A DNA stretch of 64,000 bases from Anaerolineae bacterium (GCA_023382655.1 JAHDWK010000007.1:124001-188000); one strand, 5' to 3'; counted from the first letter of the stretch, positions 41,091 through 52,500 are shown. A program made the numbers and translations. The notes: generated by a model from the letters alone, not told the origin.

Positions 41091-41122
41091 GCCCCGAAGG
41101 GTTTTCGGGAACCCTTCGGGGC
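41091..41122. terminator. Hairpin between lipoprotein and kinase genes
   Basis: GCCCCGAAGGGTT (41091-41103) and AACCCTTCGGGGC (41110-41122) form a 13-bp stem. It resembles the hairpin at 37671 in sequence and layout. It may lower read-through from the receiver/lipoprotein pair into the kinase gene. It has no T run on the minus-strand side. Confidence 0.5.
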
Positions 41123-41140
41123 CGGTAAAGTTTTCGCCCT

Positions 41141-42898
41141 TCACTTGTTGAACTGTAAACTGCTCAATACAGGCAACCATGCCGGTTCGGCCACCTGGGC
41201 CTGTGCTTCCCGGCCTGGAAACTCTGTTACCCAGTCGGTAAAGATAATCCAGGTATCCGGGCGCAGCGGGTGAGGGAAGATGACATGGCTGTAGCCGGGG
41301 TCATGGCGCAGGATGATGGCCTGGTGGTTATTGATGCTGGCCTGTTCACCGACAGCAAAGTCGTAGTAAACCCGCGCCATAGCCTGCTCATCTCCGACGA
41401 CGACTTCCACCTGGAAGGGGGCGACGATGATGGGCGCGTTGGGGTCAGGTGGGCCACTGCGGCTGGCCAGGGCGTCGGCCACATCCTGCGGCATCATGTA
41501 CCAGGCCACCTGCACCGGCCAATCATCAGGCATCCCCGGCCCACCTACCGCTTCTGTTTGCAGCACCCAATCCACCGGGTAGCCGAAGGAGAAGCCATAC
41601 TCGTCACTGATAAATACACCCAGAGGAACGCTGCTGCCGGTCTCATTTTCCGGCCCGGAGCTGGGCAGCAGTTCATTTTCGGTGATGGCGCTGATTTTGC
41701 CCCTTTCGTTTACTGTGACCCGCAAGTGTTTGACGCTGTCGGGGCCAAATTGCAGATGGACAACGGCCGTGTCTGCCTCTACACTCGGATCAACGCTAAA
41801 ATCCTGGGGCACATCTTGCGCCAGCAAGAAGGGATCATAGCCGCCCTGGTCAAACCCGGCTAACAACTTATCCACTTCCTGCACAAAACTCTCCGCCAAC
41901 AGAGGATGCCCCTGGTAAGCCTTATCGGCCAGCGGGTTGCGCATCTCTTCCAGGCCGCAGTTGCCAATATAGCCCAGATACCAGGTGTAGAAAGTTGTGG
42001 CGATGCTGGCCGGATCATGGGCGCAGGTGATGTTGGTAATGACCCAGCTTTCGCCTTCTGGTCGCAGGTCTACCGTGAGCAAATGGTTGGCGAAGCTGGA
42101 GCGCATGACCACAGAAGCCATATCGCTGCGGGCACAGGTGACATCTGGCGTCATCTCCGTGGGCACAGCCTGCGCGCAGAGGAAGGGATCGTAACCGCCG
42201 CCGGTGAAGCTGGCTAACAGTTCGTCAATATGCCCAACAAAGCTCGCGGTCAGGTAAGGAGCGTCGTGGTAAGCCTTGTCCACCAGCGGGTTGCGGAAGT
42301 CGTCGCTGGACAGGTCGCCAATGTAGTCCAGATACCAGTCATAGAAAGCAACCACCACGTCCTCCGGTGTGTGGGGCGCGGCGAGCATGGCCGCAGCAGG
42401 CATTTCCGCGGTGACATTATCAATAAGCCAACGGCCGTTTTGCTGGATTAAATGTACCGTCCGCACCGAGGGACCAGGGTTGCCGCCCCAGTAGAAGTGA
42501 ACGTCTACTGTGGTCATCGCCCCATTCATCACCGCTTCCTGCACGGCAAAACGAACCGGGATATCTTGGGCTAACAGGATGGGGTCAAAACCACCTCCCT
42601 GAAAACCGGCGATTGTTTCGTCAATGTAGGCGACAAAATCGGCCGACAGATATTCACTGTCACGGTATAGTCCCTCCACCAGCGGGTTGGTAAAACTGCC
42701 ATCGCTGCGGTCGCCAATGGTTTCCAGATACCAGTTGTAGAAGTCCGCAGTGACTTGCTCTGGCGTTAAACTTTCAGATGTTTCTGCAATTGACTCACTG
42801 ACAACTGTGGGGGAAACGGCCGTTTCCGGTTCACTTGTGGCCGTACATCCAACCAGCGCCAATGCCATCAGAAACAAGTACAAAAAAAGTCGGGTCAT
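41141..42898 (-). CDS. Lipoprotein with three tandem DUF3828-like repeats
   Basis: A 585-residue exported lipoprotein (signal peptide LFLYLFLMALALVGC, lipid Cys about 18). Three repeats of about 120 residues follow, each with F-Y-x-W-Y-L, N-P-L-V/A, a DxxY/L and G-G-x-D-P-x-L-x-A-Q at the same spacing (for example FYNWYLETIGD, FYDWYLDYIGD, FYTWYLGYIGN). These resemble DUF3828 domains. The C-terminal 170 residues form a different beta-rich domain with GVFISDEYGFSFGYP, as in PsbP-like lipoproteins. The ATG overlaps the stop of the receiver gene by 4 bp (ATGA), implying translational coupling. The function is unknown. Confidence 0.82.
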   Translation of the reverse strand: MTRLFLYLFLMALALVGCTATSEPETAVSPTVVSESIAETSESLTPEQVTADFYNWYLETIGDRSDGSFTNPLVEGLYRDSEYLSADFVAYIDETIAGFQGGGFDPILLAQDIPVRFAVQEAVMNGAMTTVDVHFYWGGNPGPSVRTVHLIQQNGRWLIDNVTAEMPAAAMLAAPHTPEDVVVAFYDWYLDYIGDLSSDDFRNPLVDKAYHDAPYLTASFVGHIDELLASFTGGGYDPFLCAQAVPTEMTPDVTCARSDMASVVMRSSFANHLLTVDLRPEGESWVITNITCAHDPASIATTFYTWYLGYIGNCGLEEMRNPLADKAYQGHPLLAESFVQEVDKLLAGFDQGGYDPFLLAQDVPQDFSVDPSVEADTAVVHLQFGPDSVKHLRVTVNERGKISAITENELLPSSGPENETGSSVPLGVFISDEYGFSFGYPVDWVLQTEAVGGPGMPDDWPVQVAWYMMPQDVADALASRSGPPDPNAPIIVAPFQVEVVVGDEQAMARVYYDFAVGEQASINNHQAIILRHDPGYSHVIFPHPLRPDTWIIFTDWVTEFPGREAQAQVAEPAWLPVLSSLQFNK

Positions 42899-43287
42899 TC
42901 GTTGACCGTACATGGTTTAATCCTCCAATTCGTGAGGATGGCAAGCACAGTTTCCGGGGGAGCACCTTTGTCCAGAAAGGCGGCGGCGCCCGCTTGCAGC
43001 GCCGGTTGGCGCGCTTCGGGGTGGCTACTCATGGCCACAATGCACAGCGACGGCCGTTCATCATACAGCAGTCGCAGTAAATGGGGCAGGGGTAATCCCG
43101 GCAGTTCCCAATCCAGCAGCAGCACATCAGCCGGGTGCTGTATCATCAGCAGCACCAGACCGGTGGCGTCGGCCGCCTCGCCAACAATGGTGATTTCCGG
43201 CTCCTGCTCCAATAGCAGGCGTAAAGCGTCGCGTACACTGGTTTGGTCATCAGCTAACAAGACGCGGCGCGTCAGCTTTTCATCCAT
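42895..43287 (-). CDS. Stand-alone receiver domain
   Basis: A 130-residue receiver. It has LLADDQTSVRDAL, the phospho-acceptor Asp in VLLLDWELPGLP, Ser-Ser in IVAMSSHPEA, and Lys in FLDKGAPPE. GAGGTG stands 4 nt ahead of the chosen ATG; another ATG lies 4 codons upstream. Its stop overlaps the lipoprotein start. With the kinase and NarL-type regulator downstream it may belong to a branched signalling operon. Confidence 0.88.
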   Translation of the reverse strand: MDEKLTRRVLLADDQTSVRDALRLLLEQEPEITIVGEAADATGLVLLMIQHPADVLLLDWELPGLPLPHLLRLLYDERPSLCIVAMSSHPEARQPALQAGAAAFLDKGAPPETVLAILTNWRIKPCTVNE

Positions 43288-43410
43288 CACGCACCTCATG
43301 CTCGTAGGATAAACAAACAGGGGGCGGTTCGCATCAGGCAGATGGGGAGATTGGGTATTGGTCGGGTGGGGAGAGTTGCACCTGGTCAGGTGGCGAGGGA
43401 TACAGGGCGC

Positions 43411-43637
43411 TGTTGGCGAACCAACCCTTCTGGGGCGGCTGGAATCTGTGGGCGCACGGCCACACGCGGCAGCCCTGGCTGATGATCGAACTCAACCGCG
43501 CCCTCTACATTGGCTACCAACAGGACGACTCCCCCATTGTGCCGCCCGACCCGGCCCGGATAGCTTTACTGCGCGAGAAAGTGTGGGCAGGCATTACGGC
43601 CGTGACCAATTACTGGCTGCACCAATCCCGTTCATAA
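43411..43637 (+). pseudogene. Duplicated C-terminal fragment of the N-formylglutamate amidohydrolase gene
   Basis: Encodes NQPFWGGWNLWAHGHTRQPW to the terminal WLHQSRS and stop, the same as the last 75 codons of the gene at 37714. About 20 of 225 bases differ, many at silent sites. There is no 5' part, promoter or ribosome site. Its right end abuts a Uma2 gene fragment. Confidence 0.9.
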
Positions 43638-43779
43638 AAATTTCCCTCTCGGATAGTTCGACCAGGCGGCTGGTATCTGGCAGGTAAAAGTAATCAGTTT
43701 CCGTCCATTGGCCTTGAGGTGGCCAAAGCTGGGCAATCTCAGTCGCCAGACGGGGGTGGTCAGGAGCTATTACAGTCAT
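43638..43779 (-). pseudogene. Uma2-family nuclease gene, truncated after about 47 codons
   Basis: From the ATG at 43779, with a good AGGAGA box, the frame reads MTVIAPDHPRLATEIAQLWP, then TETDYFYLPDTSRLVELSER. This is the standard N-terminus of Uma2/DUF820 restriction-like proteins, which are normally near 190 residues. It then enters the antisense of the amidohydrolase fragment and stops at 43594, without the PD-(D/E)xK core. Confidence 0.8.
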
Positions 43780-44006
43780 AAACACTCTCCTCGTCTCTGT
43801 GATAACAGATGTGCCCATGGCATAACCGGCCGTTTGCATCGCCAATCAGCCTGTTTGTATCGGAATTCAAGGGCCAAAACGTGTAAAATGTTTGGCAGTA
43901 TAGCACAATGGGCCTGGTGGTTACGGCGCCCCTTGAAGCGGTTACAATAAACTTAACCGCTCAGACTGTAGCGTGTAATGTCAAGGGGAATAATGGAGAT
44001 GTACCA

Positions 44007-46793
44007 ATGTATCAAAATCAACCGGAAGAAACGATGGAAAAAATCCCTTTTCGCCTGTTAGCTGAATTCTCTCTCACCGGCATCTACCTCATTCAAGAGG
44101 GACGCTTTCGCTACGTAAACCCGGCCCTGGCGCACATCTTTGGGTACGATGTGGCGGAAGTGACCGACAAACTCGGCCCAATGGACCTGGTTTACCCAGA
44201 CGACCGTCCGCTGGTGGCCGAAAACATCCGCCGCCGCATCGAACACGAAATAGAGGACATTCATTACGATTTCCGTGGCTTACGCAAAGATGGCTCAGTG
44301 ATCTACGTTGAAGTGCGTGGCCGGGGTATTGAGTACGGCGGCAAAACAGGTGTGATCGGTACGTTGGTAGACGTTACCGAACAGAGGCAGGCAGAGGAGG
44401 GGCTGCGATGTACTCGTGAAACGGCCGTACAGTTCTCCGAACGGCTGGCGGCGCTGTCAGAAATCGCCAACCAGCTATCCAAAGCCGAATCTACCGACGA
44501 TTTGTGCCGGGACGCCGTGCAATTGGGGCGTGCGCGTCTGGGCTTTGATCGCATCGGCATCTGGTTCATTGACGAGCCTCTGGGCATCATGCGCGGTTCG
44601 TTTGGGACAGATGAAAATGGGAAGCTGCGGGATGAACGAAACGCACAGGTTGAATTCAGGCACGAGGGATTGGCGTGGCGTATTTTCTCGCAAAAGGAAT
44701 CAATGGCGGTAGTTGAACACCGGCCTTTGTTCAATCACCTGGGCCAGCAGGTAGGTGAGGGAGACAATGCCGTGGCCGCCCTTTGGGATGGCGATGAGGT
44801 AATCGGCGTCATTAGCGTTGATAATCTTTTCACCAATCAACCTATCACAAAAAATCAACTCGAACTATTGCGCCTTTATGCGACAACATTGGGACATCTC
44901 ATCACCCGCAAACGAGCGGAGGAAGCAATGCGGGCGAGCGAGGCGCGCTTCCGCACCTTTGTAGACCACGCAACCGACGCCTTCTTTCTACACGACGAGG
45001 CCGGCGCCATTCTGGACGTGAACCGCCAGGCCTGTGAGAGTCTGGGTTACAGTCGTGAGGAATTGATCAAGTTGACTCCTTATGACTTTGATGTGGCCCA
45101 GGAGCGCGCTTTCCTGGAAGAGATGAGGGCACAACTGGATGCCGGGGAGGTGATGACGTTTGATACCCTACACCGGCGGAAGGATGGCAGTGTGTTTCCG
45201 GTTGAAGTCCGTGTCCGCCCCCTCTGGCAGGGAAACCGCCGGTTCGGTGTTTCTTTAGCGCGTGATATGACCAGGCGCAAAGAGGCAGAAAGCGCCCTGC
45301 GTCAACGTGAAACGCAACTGCAACACATTATAGATACGGTGCCAGAAGGCGTGCTGCTGCTGGATGGCAACGGCCGTATCCACCTGACCAACCCACTCGC
45401 GGAGCAATTTTTGGCGCTGCTGGCGCCTGACCGGGAAAACGGCCGTCTGACGCATCTGGGGCAACGGCCATTAAACGAACTCCTTACATCACCCCCCAAA
45501 GGTCTATGGCACGAAATTGCCAATGATACGTTTGTCTTCGAAGTGATTGCCCGCCCGGTTGAGAATAGCGCCCAAAACGCCGGTTGGGTGCTGGTCTTGC
45601 GCGATATTACGCAAGAACGGAACATCCAACGGCGCGTGCAGCAGCAAGAACGTCTGGCGGCCGTGGGGCAACTGGCCGCCGGTATTGCCCATGATTTTAA
45701 TAACATCCTGGCCGTCATTGGTCTCTACACCCAACTCATTTCGCGCACGGTGGAAATGCCGGCGCGCGCCCAGGAAAGATTGCAGATCGTCGAGCAGCAA
45801 ACAAAACGAGCCGCTGACCTGATCCAGCAAATCCTCGATTTCAGCCGCCAATCCATCCTGGAACGGCATATATTCGATCTGTTACCGTTCATAGGAAAAC
45901 TGGTCACACTCCTGGAGCGTACACTGCCGGAAAATGTCCAGGTTACACTGGAACATACCGGCGAAGCCTATTTCATTCAGGCTGATCCCACACGCATACA
46001 ACAGGTGATAATGAATCTGGCCGTGAATGCGCGTGATGCCATGCCTGACGGGGGCCGTCTGCAAATGAGACTGACACATCTGCACACGAGGGAACCCATG
46101 CCCATGCCGGTACACGATCTACCCCCTGGCGACTGGGTGCAAATAGAGGTGGCCGATAGCGGCGGTGGCATTCCTCCAGAGGCGCTCCCACATATTTTTG
46201 AGCCTTTCTTTACCACAAAGGAAGTGGGGCGGGGCACCGGTTTGGGGTTGGCTCAGGTCTACGGTATTGTGCAGCAACACGAAGGCTACATTGATATAGC
46301 CACCGAATTAGGGCAGGGTACATCTTTCTTCCTTTACTTCCCGGCGCTCCACACAGGCGATGATGAAACGGATAAAACGGGCAGAGAAGCATTGCCAACA
46401 GGCCAAAGGCAGAAGATTCTACTGGTTGAAGATAACCCGACCACACGGGATGCCCTGTTGGACAGCCTGTCCCTGTTGAATTATGAGGTCATCGCCGCGG
46501 CAAACGGCCGTGAAGCCCTGGCGCTCCTGACCACAACAGCCGCCGACGTTGATCTGGTACTGAGTGATGCCGTCATGCCGGAGATGGGTGGCATTGCCTT
46601 ATACCATGCCATGCGCGAACAAAACCTGGCCACACCGGTTGTGTTGCTCACCGGGCATCCGCTGGGCAAAGAGATGGAGAATCTACAGAAGCTAGGGCTA
46701 GCTGGCTGGCTGCCAAAACCACCAGACCTGACAAATCTGAGCCATTTGCTGGCAAAGGTCCTGGCTACTCCGCAAGAATCCCTTCAATCTTGA
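44007..46793 (+). CDS. Hybrid histidine kinase (PAS-GAF-PAS-PAS-HisKA-HATPase-REC)
   Basis: A 928-residue soluble hybrid kinase. The order is PAS (about 10-130, [20 protein letters not shown]), GAF (about 150-310), and PAS (about 312-435, [19 protein letters not shown]). A third PAS-like domain follows (about 440-550), then HisKA with [14 protein letters not shown] (phospho-His), and ATPase with N box [18 protein letters not shown] and G boxes [11 protein letters not shown] and [15 protein letters not shown]-terminal receiver (about 810-925) has [13 protein letters not shown] and the acceptor Asp in [13 protein letters not shown]. The GGAG box supports ATG 44007 over an upstream in-frame one at 43908. 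Confidence 0.93.
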   Translation: MYQNQPEETMEKIPFRLLAEFSLTGIYLIQEGRFRYVNPALAHIFGYDVAEVTDKLGPMDLVYPDDRPLVAENIRRRIEHEIEDIHYDFRGLRKDGSVIYVEVRGRGIEYGGKTGVIGTLVDVTEQRQAEEGLRCTRETAVQFSERLAALSEIANQLSKAESTDDLCRDAVQLGRARLGFDRIGIWFIDEPLGIMRGSFGTDENGKLRDERNAQVEFRHEGLAWRIFSQKESMAVVEHRPLFNHLGQQVGEGDNAVAALWDGDEVIGVISVDNLFTNQPITKNQLELLRLYATTLGHLITRKRAEEAMRASEARFRTFVDHATDAFFLHDEAGAILDVNRQACESLGYSREELIKLTPYDFDVAQERAFLEEMRAQLDAGEVMTFDTLHRRKDGSVFPVEVRVRPLWQGNRRFGVSLARDMTRRKEAESALRQRETQLQHIIDTVPEGVLLLDGNGRIHLTNPLAEQFLALLAPDRENGRLTHLGQRPLNELLTSPPKGLWHEIANDTFVFEVIARPVENSAQNAGWVLVLRDITQERNIQRRVQQQERLAAVGQLAAGIAHDFNNILAVIGLYTQLISRTVEMPARAQERLQIVEQQTKRAADLIQQILDFSRQSILERHIFDLLPFIGKLVTLLERTLPENVQVTLEHTGEAYFIQADPTRIQQVIMNLAVNARDAMPDGGRLQMRLTHLHTREPMPMPVHDLPPGDWVQIEVADSGGGIPPEALPHIFEPFFTTKEVGRGTGLGLAQVYGIVQQHEGYIDIATELGQGTSFFLYFPALHTGDDETDKTGREALPTGQRQKILLVEDNPTTRDALLDSLSLLNYEVIAAANGREALALLTTTAADVDLVLSDAVMPEMGGIALYHAMREQNLATPVVLLTGHPLGKEMENLQKLGLAGWLPKPPDLTNLSHLLAKVLATPQESLQS

Positions 46794-46818
46794 GAATCTG
46801 CGACCTGCCAAACTTACT

Positions 46819-49401
46819 CTACTTGCTGTCCCAACCAATCGAGTTTGTCGTGAATGACGTATCGTCACCAGGGGACAATGGCAGCGCCGGTAGCACCGCA
46901 AACGCAATCCGCTCGCTTTGTACGGCCGTACCTCCTTCATCCACCCCCTCTGCCCACATCGTATGCACCCCTGGCGTCAGCGTCCACCAGACCTGATACG
47001 GCGGGCTGGTCAGCGTCGCCAGCGGTTTGTCATCCAGCCACAACGTAATCGCCTGCATGTGGGTAGGCGCCACCGCTTCTACCGGCAGCTTTTGCGCCGC
47101 CAGGGGCACGGCCGTGGAAATCCGGTATTTCGTTTGGGGGTCTGGGGAAATGAGATGGATGGACGACACGCTGGGACTGAGCACCGCCGAAGTGGCCGTG
47201 TCGCTCCCTGCCCCACTCGCCCGCAGCAAATCATTCACCAACAGCAGCCCCTCCGCCCGCGCCCAGGGATGCAGCGGCGGCGGCAGCGCCAGCGCCAGTT
47301 GGCGCACCACCTGATCCGGCGGCGTTGTTTCACTCGCCAGCAAACCAGAACTTTTATCAATCTCCACCCGCCGGTAAAACGTATCCGTCTCTTGTGGCTC
47401 TGTGCCCGCAATAAACCACTCATACCGCCGGAACGGGCAGTCGGCCGACGGCCGTAAACCAGACAAACTACACACCTCCACCTGAATCAACCCCTCCGGC
47501 TGCGGAAACGGCTTATCCGGCGTCCCGCGCAAAACGTCCCGCATGAACATATGCCAGATTGGCCCCGCGCCGCTGACGCCGGTCACATTAAACATGGGCG
47601 TATTGTCGGCATTGCCCACCCACACACCGACGACCACATCCGGCGTATACCCCACCGTCCAGTTATCGTGGAAATCATTGGTCGTGCCGGTTTTCACGGC
47701 CGTCGTCCGGCCAATGTTCAAGATGCTGTCCGGCCCAAACGAGAGGATGCGCGCCTTATCATCACTGAGCATATCGCTGATCAGCCAGGCTACCCGCGCG
47801 TCCAGCACCCGTGTGGGTGTGGTTGGCGGCGGCTGGAACAGTACGTGCCCCCGTGCGTCGGTCACATCCAAAATGAGCGATGGCGTCACCCGCGACCCGC
47901 CATTGGCAAAAGCCGCATACGCCGTCGTCAGGTCAAACAGCCGCACCGGACCGCCGCCCAGCGCAAACGACAGGTCATACTCATCCGGTTCTCCCAATGT
48001 ACCAATGCCCATCAGCGCCGCCTGGCGCATGGCCGCCGCCACGCCTACCCTGTCCAGGGCAATCACCGCCGGAATGTTGAGCGAGGAGGCCAGCGCCGCG
48101 CGCAGCAGCACCGGACCATGCTCCGTGCGCGAGAAGTTAACGGGCACATACGGGTCTTGCTCGTGGGTGATAAAAACGGTGCGCACATCGTAAAAGAGGG
48201 TGGCGGGCGTAAACGGCAGACTGACAGCGGTTGGCGCCCGATCCGGCGTCATGCCCGCCGCATACACAATCGGCTTCAACGATGACCCCGGCTGGCGCGG
48301 CATCAACGCCATGTTGATGGCCCCCTGGCGTTTTTCGTCAAAATAATCCACATTACCCACCAACGCCATCACCTCGCCGGTTTGGGGATGCATAGCTACC
48401 AGCGCCGCATTGTGGGCGGCATGGGGGAGCGCGCCATTGCGCGGATTGTTGAGCAGCTCAATTTGCTCGCTCACGATCTTTTGCGCCTGGTTCTGCCAGT
48501 CCAAATCCAGCGTCGTGCGCACCGTCACGCCGCCGCTGGCGACCAACGCCTCCGCCGACAGCAGCCCGTCCAGTTCCGCCTGCACCATCATCACAAAGTG
48601 CGGGGCCAGCACCGGGTAGGGCGTGGCCGCATATTGCAGCGGTTCGCGCGCCGCCTGGTCGTGCTGCACCTGGGTGATATACCCCTGCGCCAGCATCAAC
48701 CCCAGCACCACTTCTTGCCGCGATTTGGCCGCGTCCGGGTTTACCAGCGGGTTGTACAGGGCCGGCGCTTGCGGCAGCCCGGCAATGAGGGCGCTCTCGG
48801 CCAGGGTCAAATCGGCGGCCGTTTTGCCGAAGTAGGTGCGGGCGGCGGCTTCCACACCATACGCCATGCCGCCGTAATAACTCTGGTTCAGGTAAAGCGC
48901 CAGGATGTCATCTTTTTCGGCGCGGCGGGTGACTTGCCAGGCCAGCGCCATTTCCCGCAGTTTGCGCCGGATGGTGATCTCATGTCGCTCTTCGCTGGTC
49001 AGCAGCAGGTTGCGCACCACCTGCTGCGTGATGGTGCTGCCGCCGGAGACGACGCTGCCGCTTTGGGTATTTGTCCAGACGGCGCGGGCAATGCCCATGA
49101 AGTCTACGCCGGGGTTGCTGTAAAAGGTTTTGTCTTCAGTGGCGATGGTGGCCTGGCGCAAGGACAGGGGCATGTCAGCCAGGGGCAGGACGGTGTGACG
49201 GCCGTATTCCTGGTCAATCACATCGTAAAGGACACGGCCGTAGCGGTCCACAATGCGCACGCTGGGCAGCGCCACCGGCTGGTTCAGTGCGTTCACGTCC
49301 GGCAGGTCGGCCAACAGCCAATGCAGAGCCAGAACGGCCGTCAGGCTCAGACAGCCTAAACCGATCAAAAACAATCTGGTTTTCAGTCTTAATCTTCTCA
49401 T
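46819..49401 (-). CDS. pbpC: Penicillin-binding protein 1C (bifunctional transglycosylase/transpeptidase)
   Basis: Polymerises and cross-links peptidoglycan outside the membrane. After a basic start and one membrane anchor (LFLIGLGCLSLTAVLALHWL), the GT51 domain shows ATEDKTFYSNPGVDF with the catalytic Glu. GGSTITQQVVRNLLL and the RKLREMALAW motif follow. The transpeptidase has S-x-x-K in QPGSSLKPIVYA, S-x-N in SSLNIPAVIAL and KTGTTNDFHDNW. The C-terminal 110 residues are the PBP1C-specific beta domain (PDPQTKYRISTAVPLAAQKL). The ATG at 49431 is an alternative start, 10 codons earlier. It pairs with the alpha-2-macroglobulin gene upstream, as in the yfhM-pbpC operons of Gram-negatives. Confidence 0.95.
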   Translation of the reverse strand: MRRLRLKTRLFLIGLGCLSLTAVLALHWLLADLPDVNALNQPVALPSVRIVDRYGRVLYDVIDQEYGRHTVLPLADMPLSLRQATIATEDKTFYSNPGVDFMGIARAVWTNTQSGSVVSGGSTITQQVVRNLLLTSEERHEITIRRKLREMALAWQVTRRAEKDDILALYLNQSYYGGMAYGVEAAARTYFGKTAADLTLAESALIAGLPQAPALYNPLVNPDAAKSRQEVVLGLMLAQGYITQVQHDQAAREPLQYAATPYPVLAPHFVMMVQAELDGLLSAEALVASGGVTVRTTLDLDWQNQAQKIVSEQIELLNNPRNGALPHAAHNAALVAMHPQTGEVMALVGNVDYFDEKRQGAINMALMPRQPGSSLKPIVYAAGMTPDRAPTAVSLPFTPATLFYDVRTVFITHEQDPYVPVNFSRTEHGPVLLRAALASSLNIPAVIALDRVGVAAAMRQAALMGIGTLGEPDEYDLSFALGGGPVRLFDLTTAYAAFANGGSRVTPSLILDVTDARGHVLFQPPPTTPTRVLDARVAWLISDMLSDDKARILSFGPDSILNIGRTTAVKTGTTNDFHDNWTVGYTPDVVVGVWVGNADNTPMFNVTGVSGAGPIWHMFMRDVLRGTPDKPFPQPEGLIQVEVCSLSGLRPSADCPFRRYEWFIAGTEPQETDTFYRRVEIDKSSGLLASETTPPDQVVRQLALALPPPLHPWARAEGLLLVNDLLRASGAGSDTATSAVLSPSVSSIHLISPDPQTKYRISTAVPLAAQKLPVEAVAPTHMQAITLWLDDKPLATLTSPPYQVWWTLTPGVHTMWAEGVDEGGTAVQSERIAFAVLPALPLSPGDDTSFTTNSIGWDSK

Positions 49402-49437
49402 CACAACACCCAATCCAATTGCTTCGTTCATACGTTC

Positions 49438-49490
49438 GTAGTAAGCGATTTATCGCTTTTTGCCGGAAACGGCGATAAATCGCCTACTAC
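49438..49490. repeat. GTAGTAGGCGATTTATCGCC-type inverted repeat, copy 3
   Basis: GTAGTAAGCGATTTATCGC (49438-49456) and GCGATAAATCGCCTACTAC (49472-49490) are arms with one mismatch. It lies between the macroglobulin and PBP1C genes. Confidence 0.88.
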
Positions 49491-49504
49491 AAACACCTAC
49501 AGGG

Positions 49505-52500
49505 TTAGCGGGGTAAAACGGTAAATATGGAGCCAGCGCCACGGCCGTATACCTCTGGGAAATAGAATTCTTGCGCGGTGGGCGGGATGACCTGGTATTC
49601 GCCGGGGAAGGCGGCCCGCACCAGGTAGACGTATTCATACGTGCCGGCGGGCAGCACATCGGCCGACAATACCACCTTCTCGTCGCGTAATTCCACGTGG
49701 TTAAAGACCCACCAGCCCCAGCCGCGCTCTTGGGCTTCTTCCCAGGTGTACCGCTCCGGCACGCCTACCTGCTGGCTGGTCGCCAGCGATTGGTCTACCG
49801 CTTCCAACCCGGCAGGCAGGAAATCTTCGATGACCACGTAATGCAAGGTGTTGGGAACAACGATGGTCAGCCGGGCCAGAAACGTTTCGCCCTGTTCAAT
49901 CTGGGTGATGGGCTTGGTGCGGTCGGCCGGGTCAAAGTAGCTGCGGGAGATGATGATGCCGCGATCCAGTGGGTTGACCTGCTCCACCGGCAAATATGCT
50001 TGTAGATGGGTGGTGTAATAGAGGTTGCCGGGACCTTCGGTGCGGCCGAAAGCCACCCGGTTCAACTGGTCGGCAAACAATTCGCTGATGTCAATCTGCA
50101 ACTGCTCTGTCTGGCGCAGCGTGTCGGCGTCCGCCGTACCTTGCAGTTTCAGTTCGCCGTTAAAGGCCACTTCGTAGTCGTAATCGGCCAGTAATTCGCC
50201 GGAGGCAACCATGAAGTCGGTGAGGGCCATGAGCGTCCAGGCTGTCTCCTGGGTGCTGGCCCAACGGCCGTCCGTGCGATGCGCCATCAACCAGCGCACG
50301 GCGTTGGCCACCAGCGGATTTTCCGGGTCTAGTTTGATCAGCGTATCCAGCACAACGGCCGTCGTGCGCGTGTCTGTGTTCCAATTCCAATAATCGCGCG
50401 CCTCCTCCTCCCAGTTCGCGCCGGTCGCCGACAGGAGGGCGTGACTGAGGAAGTCACTGGCGAGCGCCTCCAGGCGCGGGTCTTGGGCATCGGTCAACTG
50501 CAATGCCTGGGTCAGAAAACCCTGGGCATACAGGTCAAGGGAGGAACGACGCTCATACAGGTCATTCATATGCTGGTTATTCGGTTTCCCGGCGCGGGCC
50601 AACACGTAGACCAGGAACGCCTGACGGTTGTATTTATGACGGCCGCTCAGCCGATCCACCTGCGACAGATGAGTTTCCAGGTACGTGACGCCGCCGTTCA
50701 GCACATTTTCGCTGACGGGGTAGCCGCTTTCCTGGGCTTCCAGCAGCGCCAGGGTCACGTAAGCCGTCACCAGCGTATCGCTGCGGTTGCCGGCCCACCA
50801 GGGCCAGCCGCCATCCGGCAGGCGGCGGCTGTAAAGCCGCTGCAAGGCCACATTGATCTGGGCGTCCAGGTTGGCTTGCAGCGCCGGGTCAGCAATGCCC
50901 GCCGCTTGCAACGCCCGCGCGGTGAGCAGATTGGGCAGGAATTTACTGACGATTTGTTCGGTACATTCGTAGGGGTAATGTTCCAGATAATCCAGGCCGT
51001 CGGTCATGGCCGCCGCCAGGGAGGGAGCGACCTGCACCGTCACTGTGCCCTGCGTCAGTTCATAGCCGGGGTAGATGGGCAGGCTGATGGATTCCACCAC
51101 CGCACCGCCATCCAGCAGTTGGCCGGATGTGCCCACCGTTTCCGGGACTTCGTATTTGTAAACGGGCAGACCGCCGCCTTCTAGCGTCGCCAGAGGCGGA
51201 CGAGTGGCGTCACTGTATGGCCCGGCATTGGTGCGGAATATCAGGTCTACACGGGGCACATCCTGGACAACGGCCGTCCACACCACAAAAGCGGCCTGCT
51301 GCGGCGGTACGGTCACGGTTTGTTCATTGTCACCATCCAGGGTTACGCCCGTAGCGTCCAGGGTGACGGTCGCTTCCAGCGCTTCGTCGGTGTTGTTGTG
51401 TACGGCCGTGCCCAATGTCACCTGGTCGCCCGCCACAAAAAAGCGCGGCGTCTGCGGGCTGACCAGCAGCGGCAGTGTGGAAACAATGTCGCTGGTGGCC
51501 TGCCCCACTTTGGTGTCCAGCGTCACGGCGCGGGCGTCCAGCCGCCAGGTCGTCAGGCTGTCCGGCAGGGTGATGGCGACGGTGACTTCGCCATCCGGCC
51601 CGGTCGGCAACTGTCCTTCCCAGAAAGTGGTGTCCGGGAACTCTTCGCGGATGGTGAGCACGCCATACGACCCCGCGCCGCCACCGCCGCCCTTGATCTC
51701 ATCTTCCAACTCTTTGTTGTAAGCGTCCATGTTGTGCGCCAGCAGCGTGGCCGTATTCACGCTCAGGTAACGCTCGGAGTAGAAGTGATCCAGCAGGGGT
51801 AGTTCTTTGCGGGCCGCCAGGGTCAGCACGGCCAGATCGGTGAGGGAGAGCGAGAGTTCGGCGTCTACAGGCTGCCCGGTGTGGTCGGCCACGTTGATGG
51901 TGAAGTGGACGGTATCACCGGGGGAGAGGTTGGTCTGGTCGGCGGTAATGGTGACGCTCAGTTCCTGCTGCTCGCGGTCTACCGTGAATTGGGTCATGCC
52001 CAGTTTGAAGTCCGGGGCCAGGCTGGTTTCGTCCACGCCTTTGATCACCATGATGGAGACAAAAACGTTGGGGGCCATGTCGGCGGTGATGGGCAGCCTG
52101 TAGATGGTGCTGTTATTCACCAGGCGGAGGACTTCGTGCTGTTTGATGTGGCCGCGTTCCACCGTGACCAGGGCGGACACTTCGCCCTGGAAGGGGGAGG
52201 CGATCAGGATTTCGGCCGTTTCGCCGGGCTGATAGCTGCTCTTGTCGCTGATGAGTTCAAAGCTATGGTCATTGCTCTGCCGCCAGGAGACGTACTCACT
52301 GCCGGAGACCCAGAGGTAGGTGGAGGCGCGGCTGGCATTGCCCCGGCCGTCCTCGGTGGCGACATAGGCGCGGAAGACACCGCCGTTGGGGGGGATGAAC
52401 TGGAAACGGGCACGGCCGTTGCCGTCCGTTACCAATTCGCTGTTGCCCATTACCTCTACCGGGATTTCTTCCACCTCGGTGCGCCAGATGGTACGTCCCC

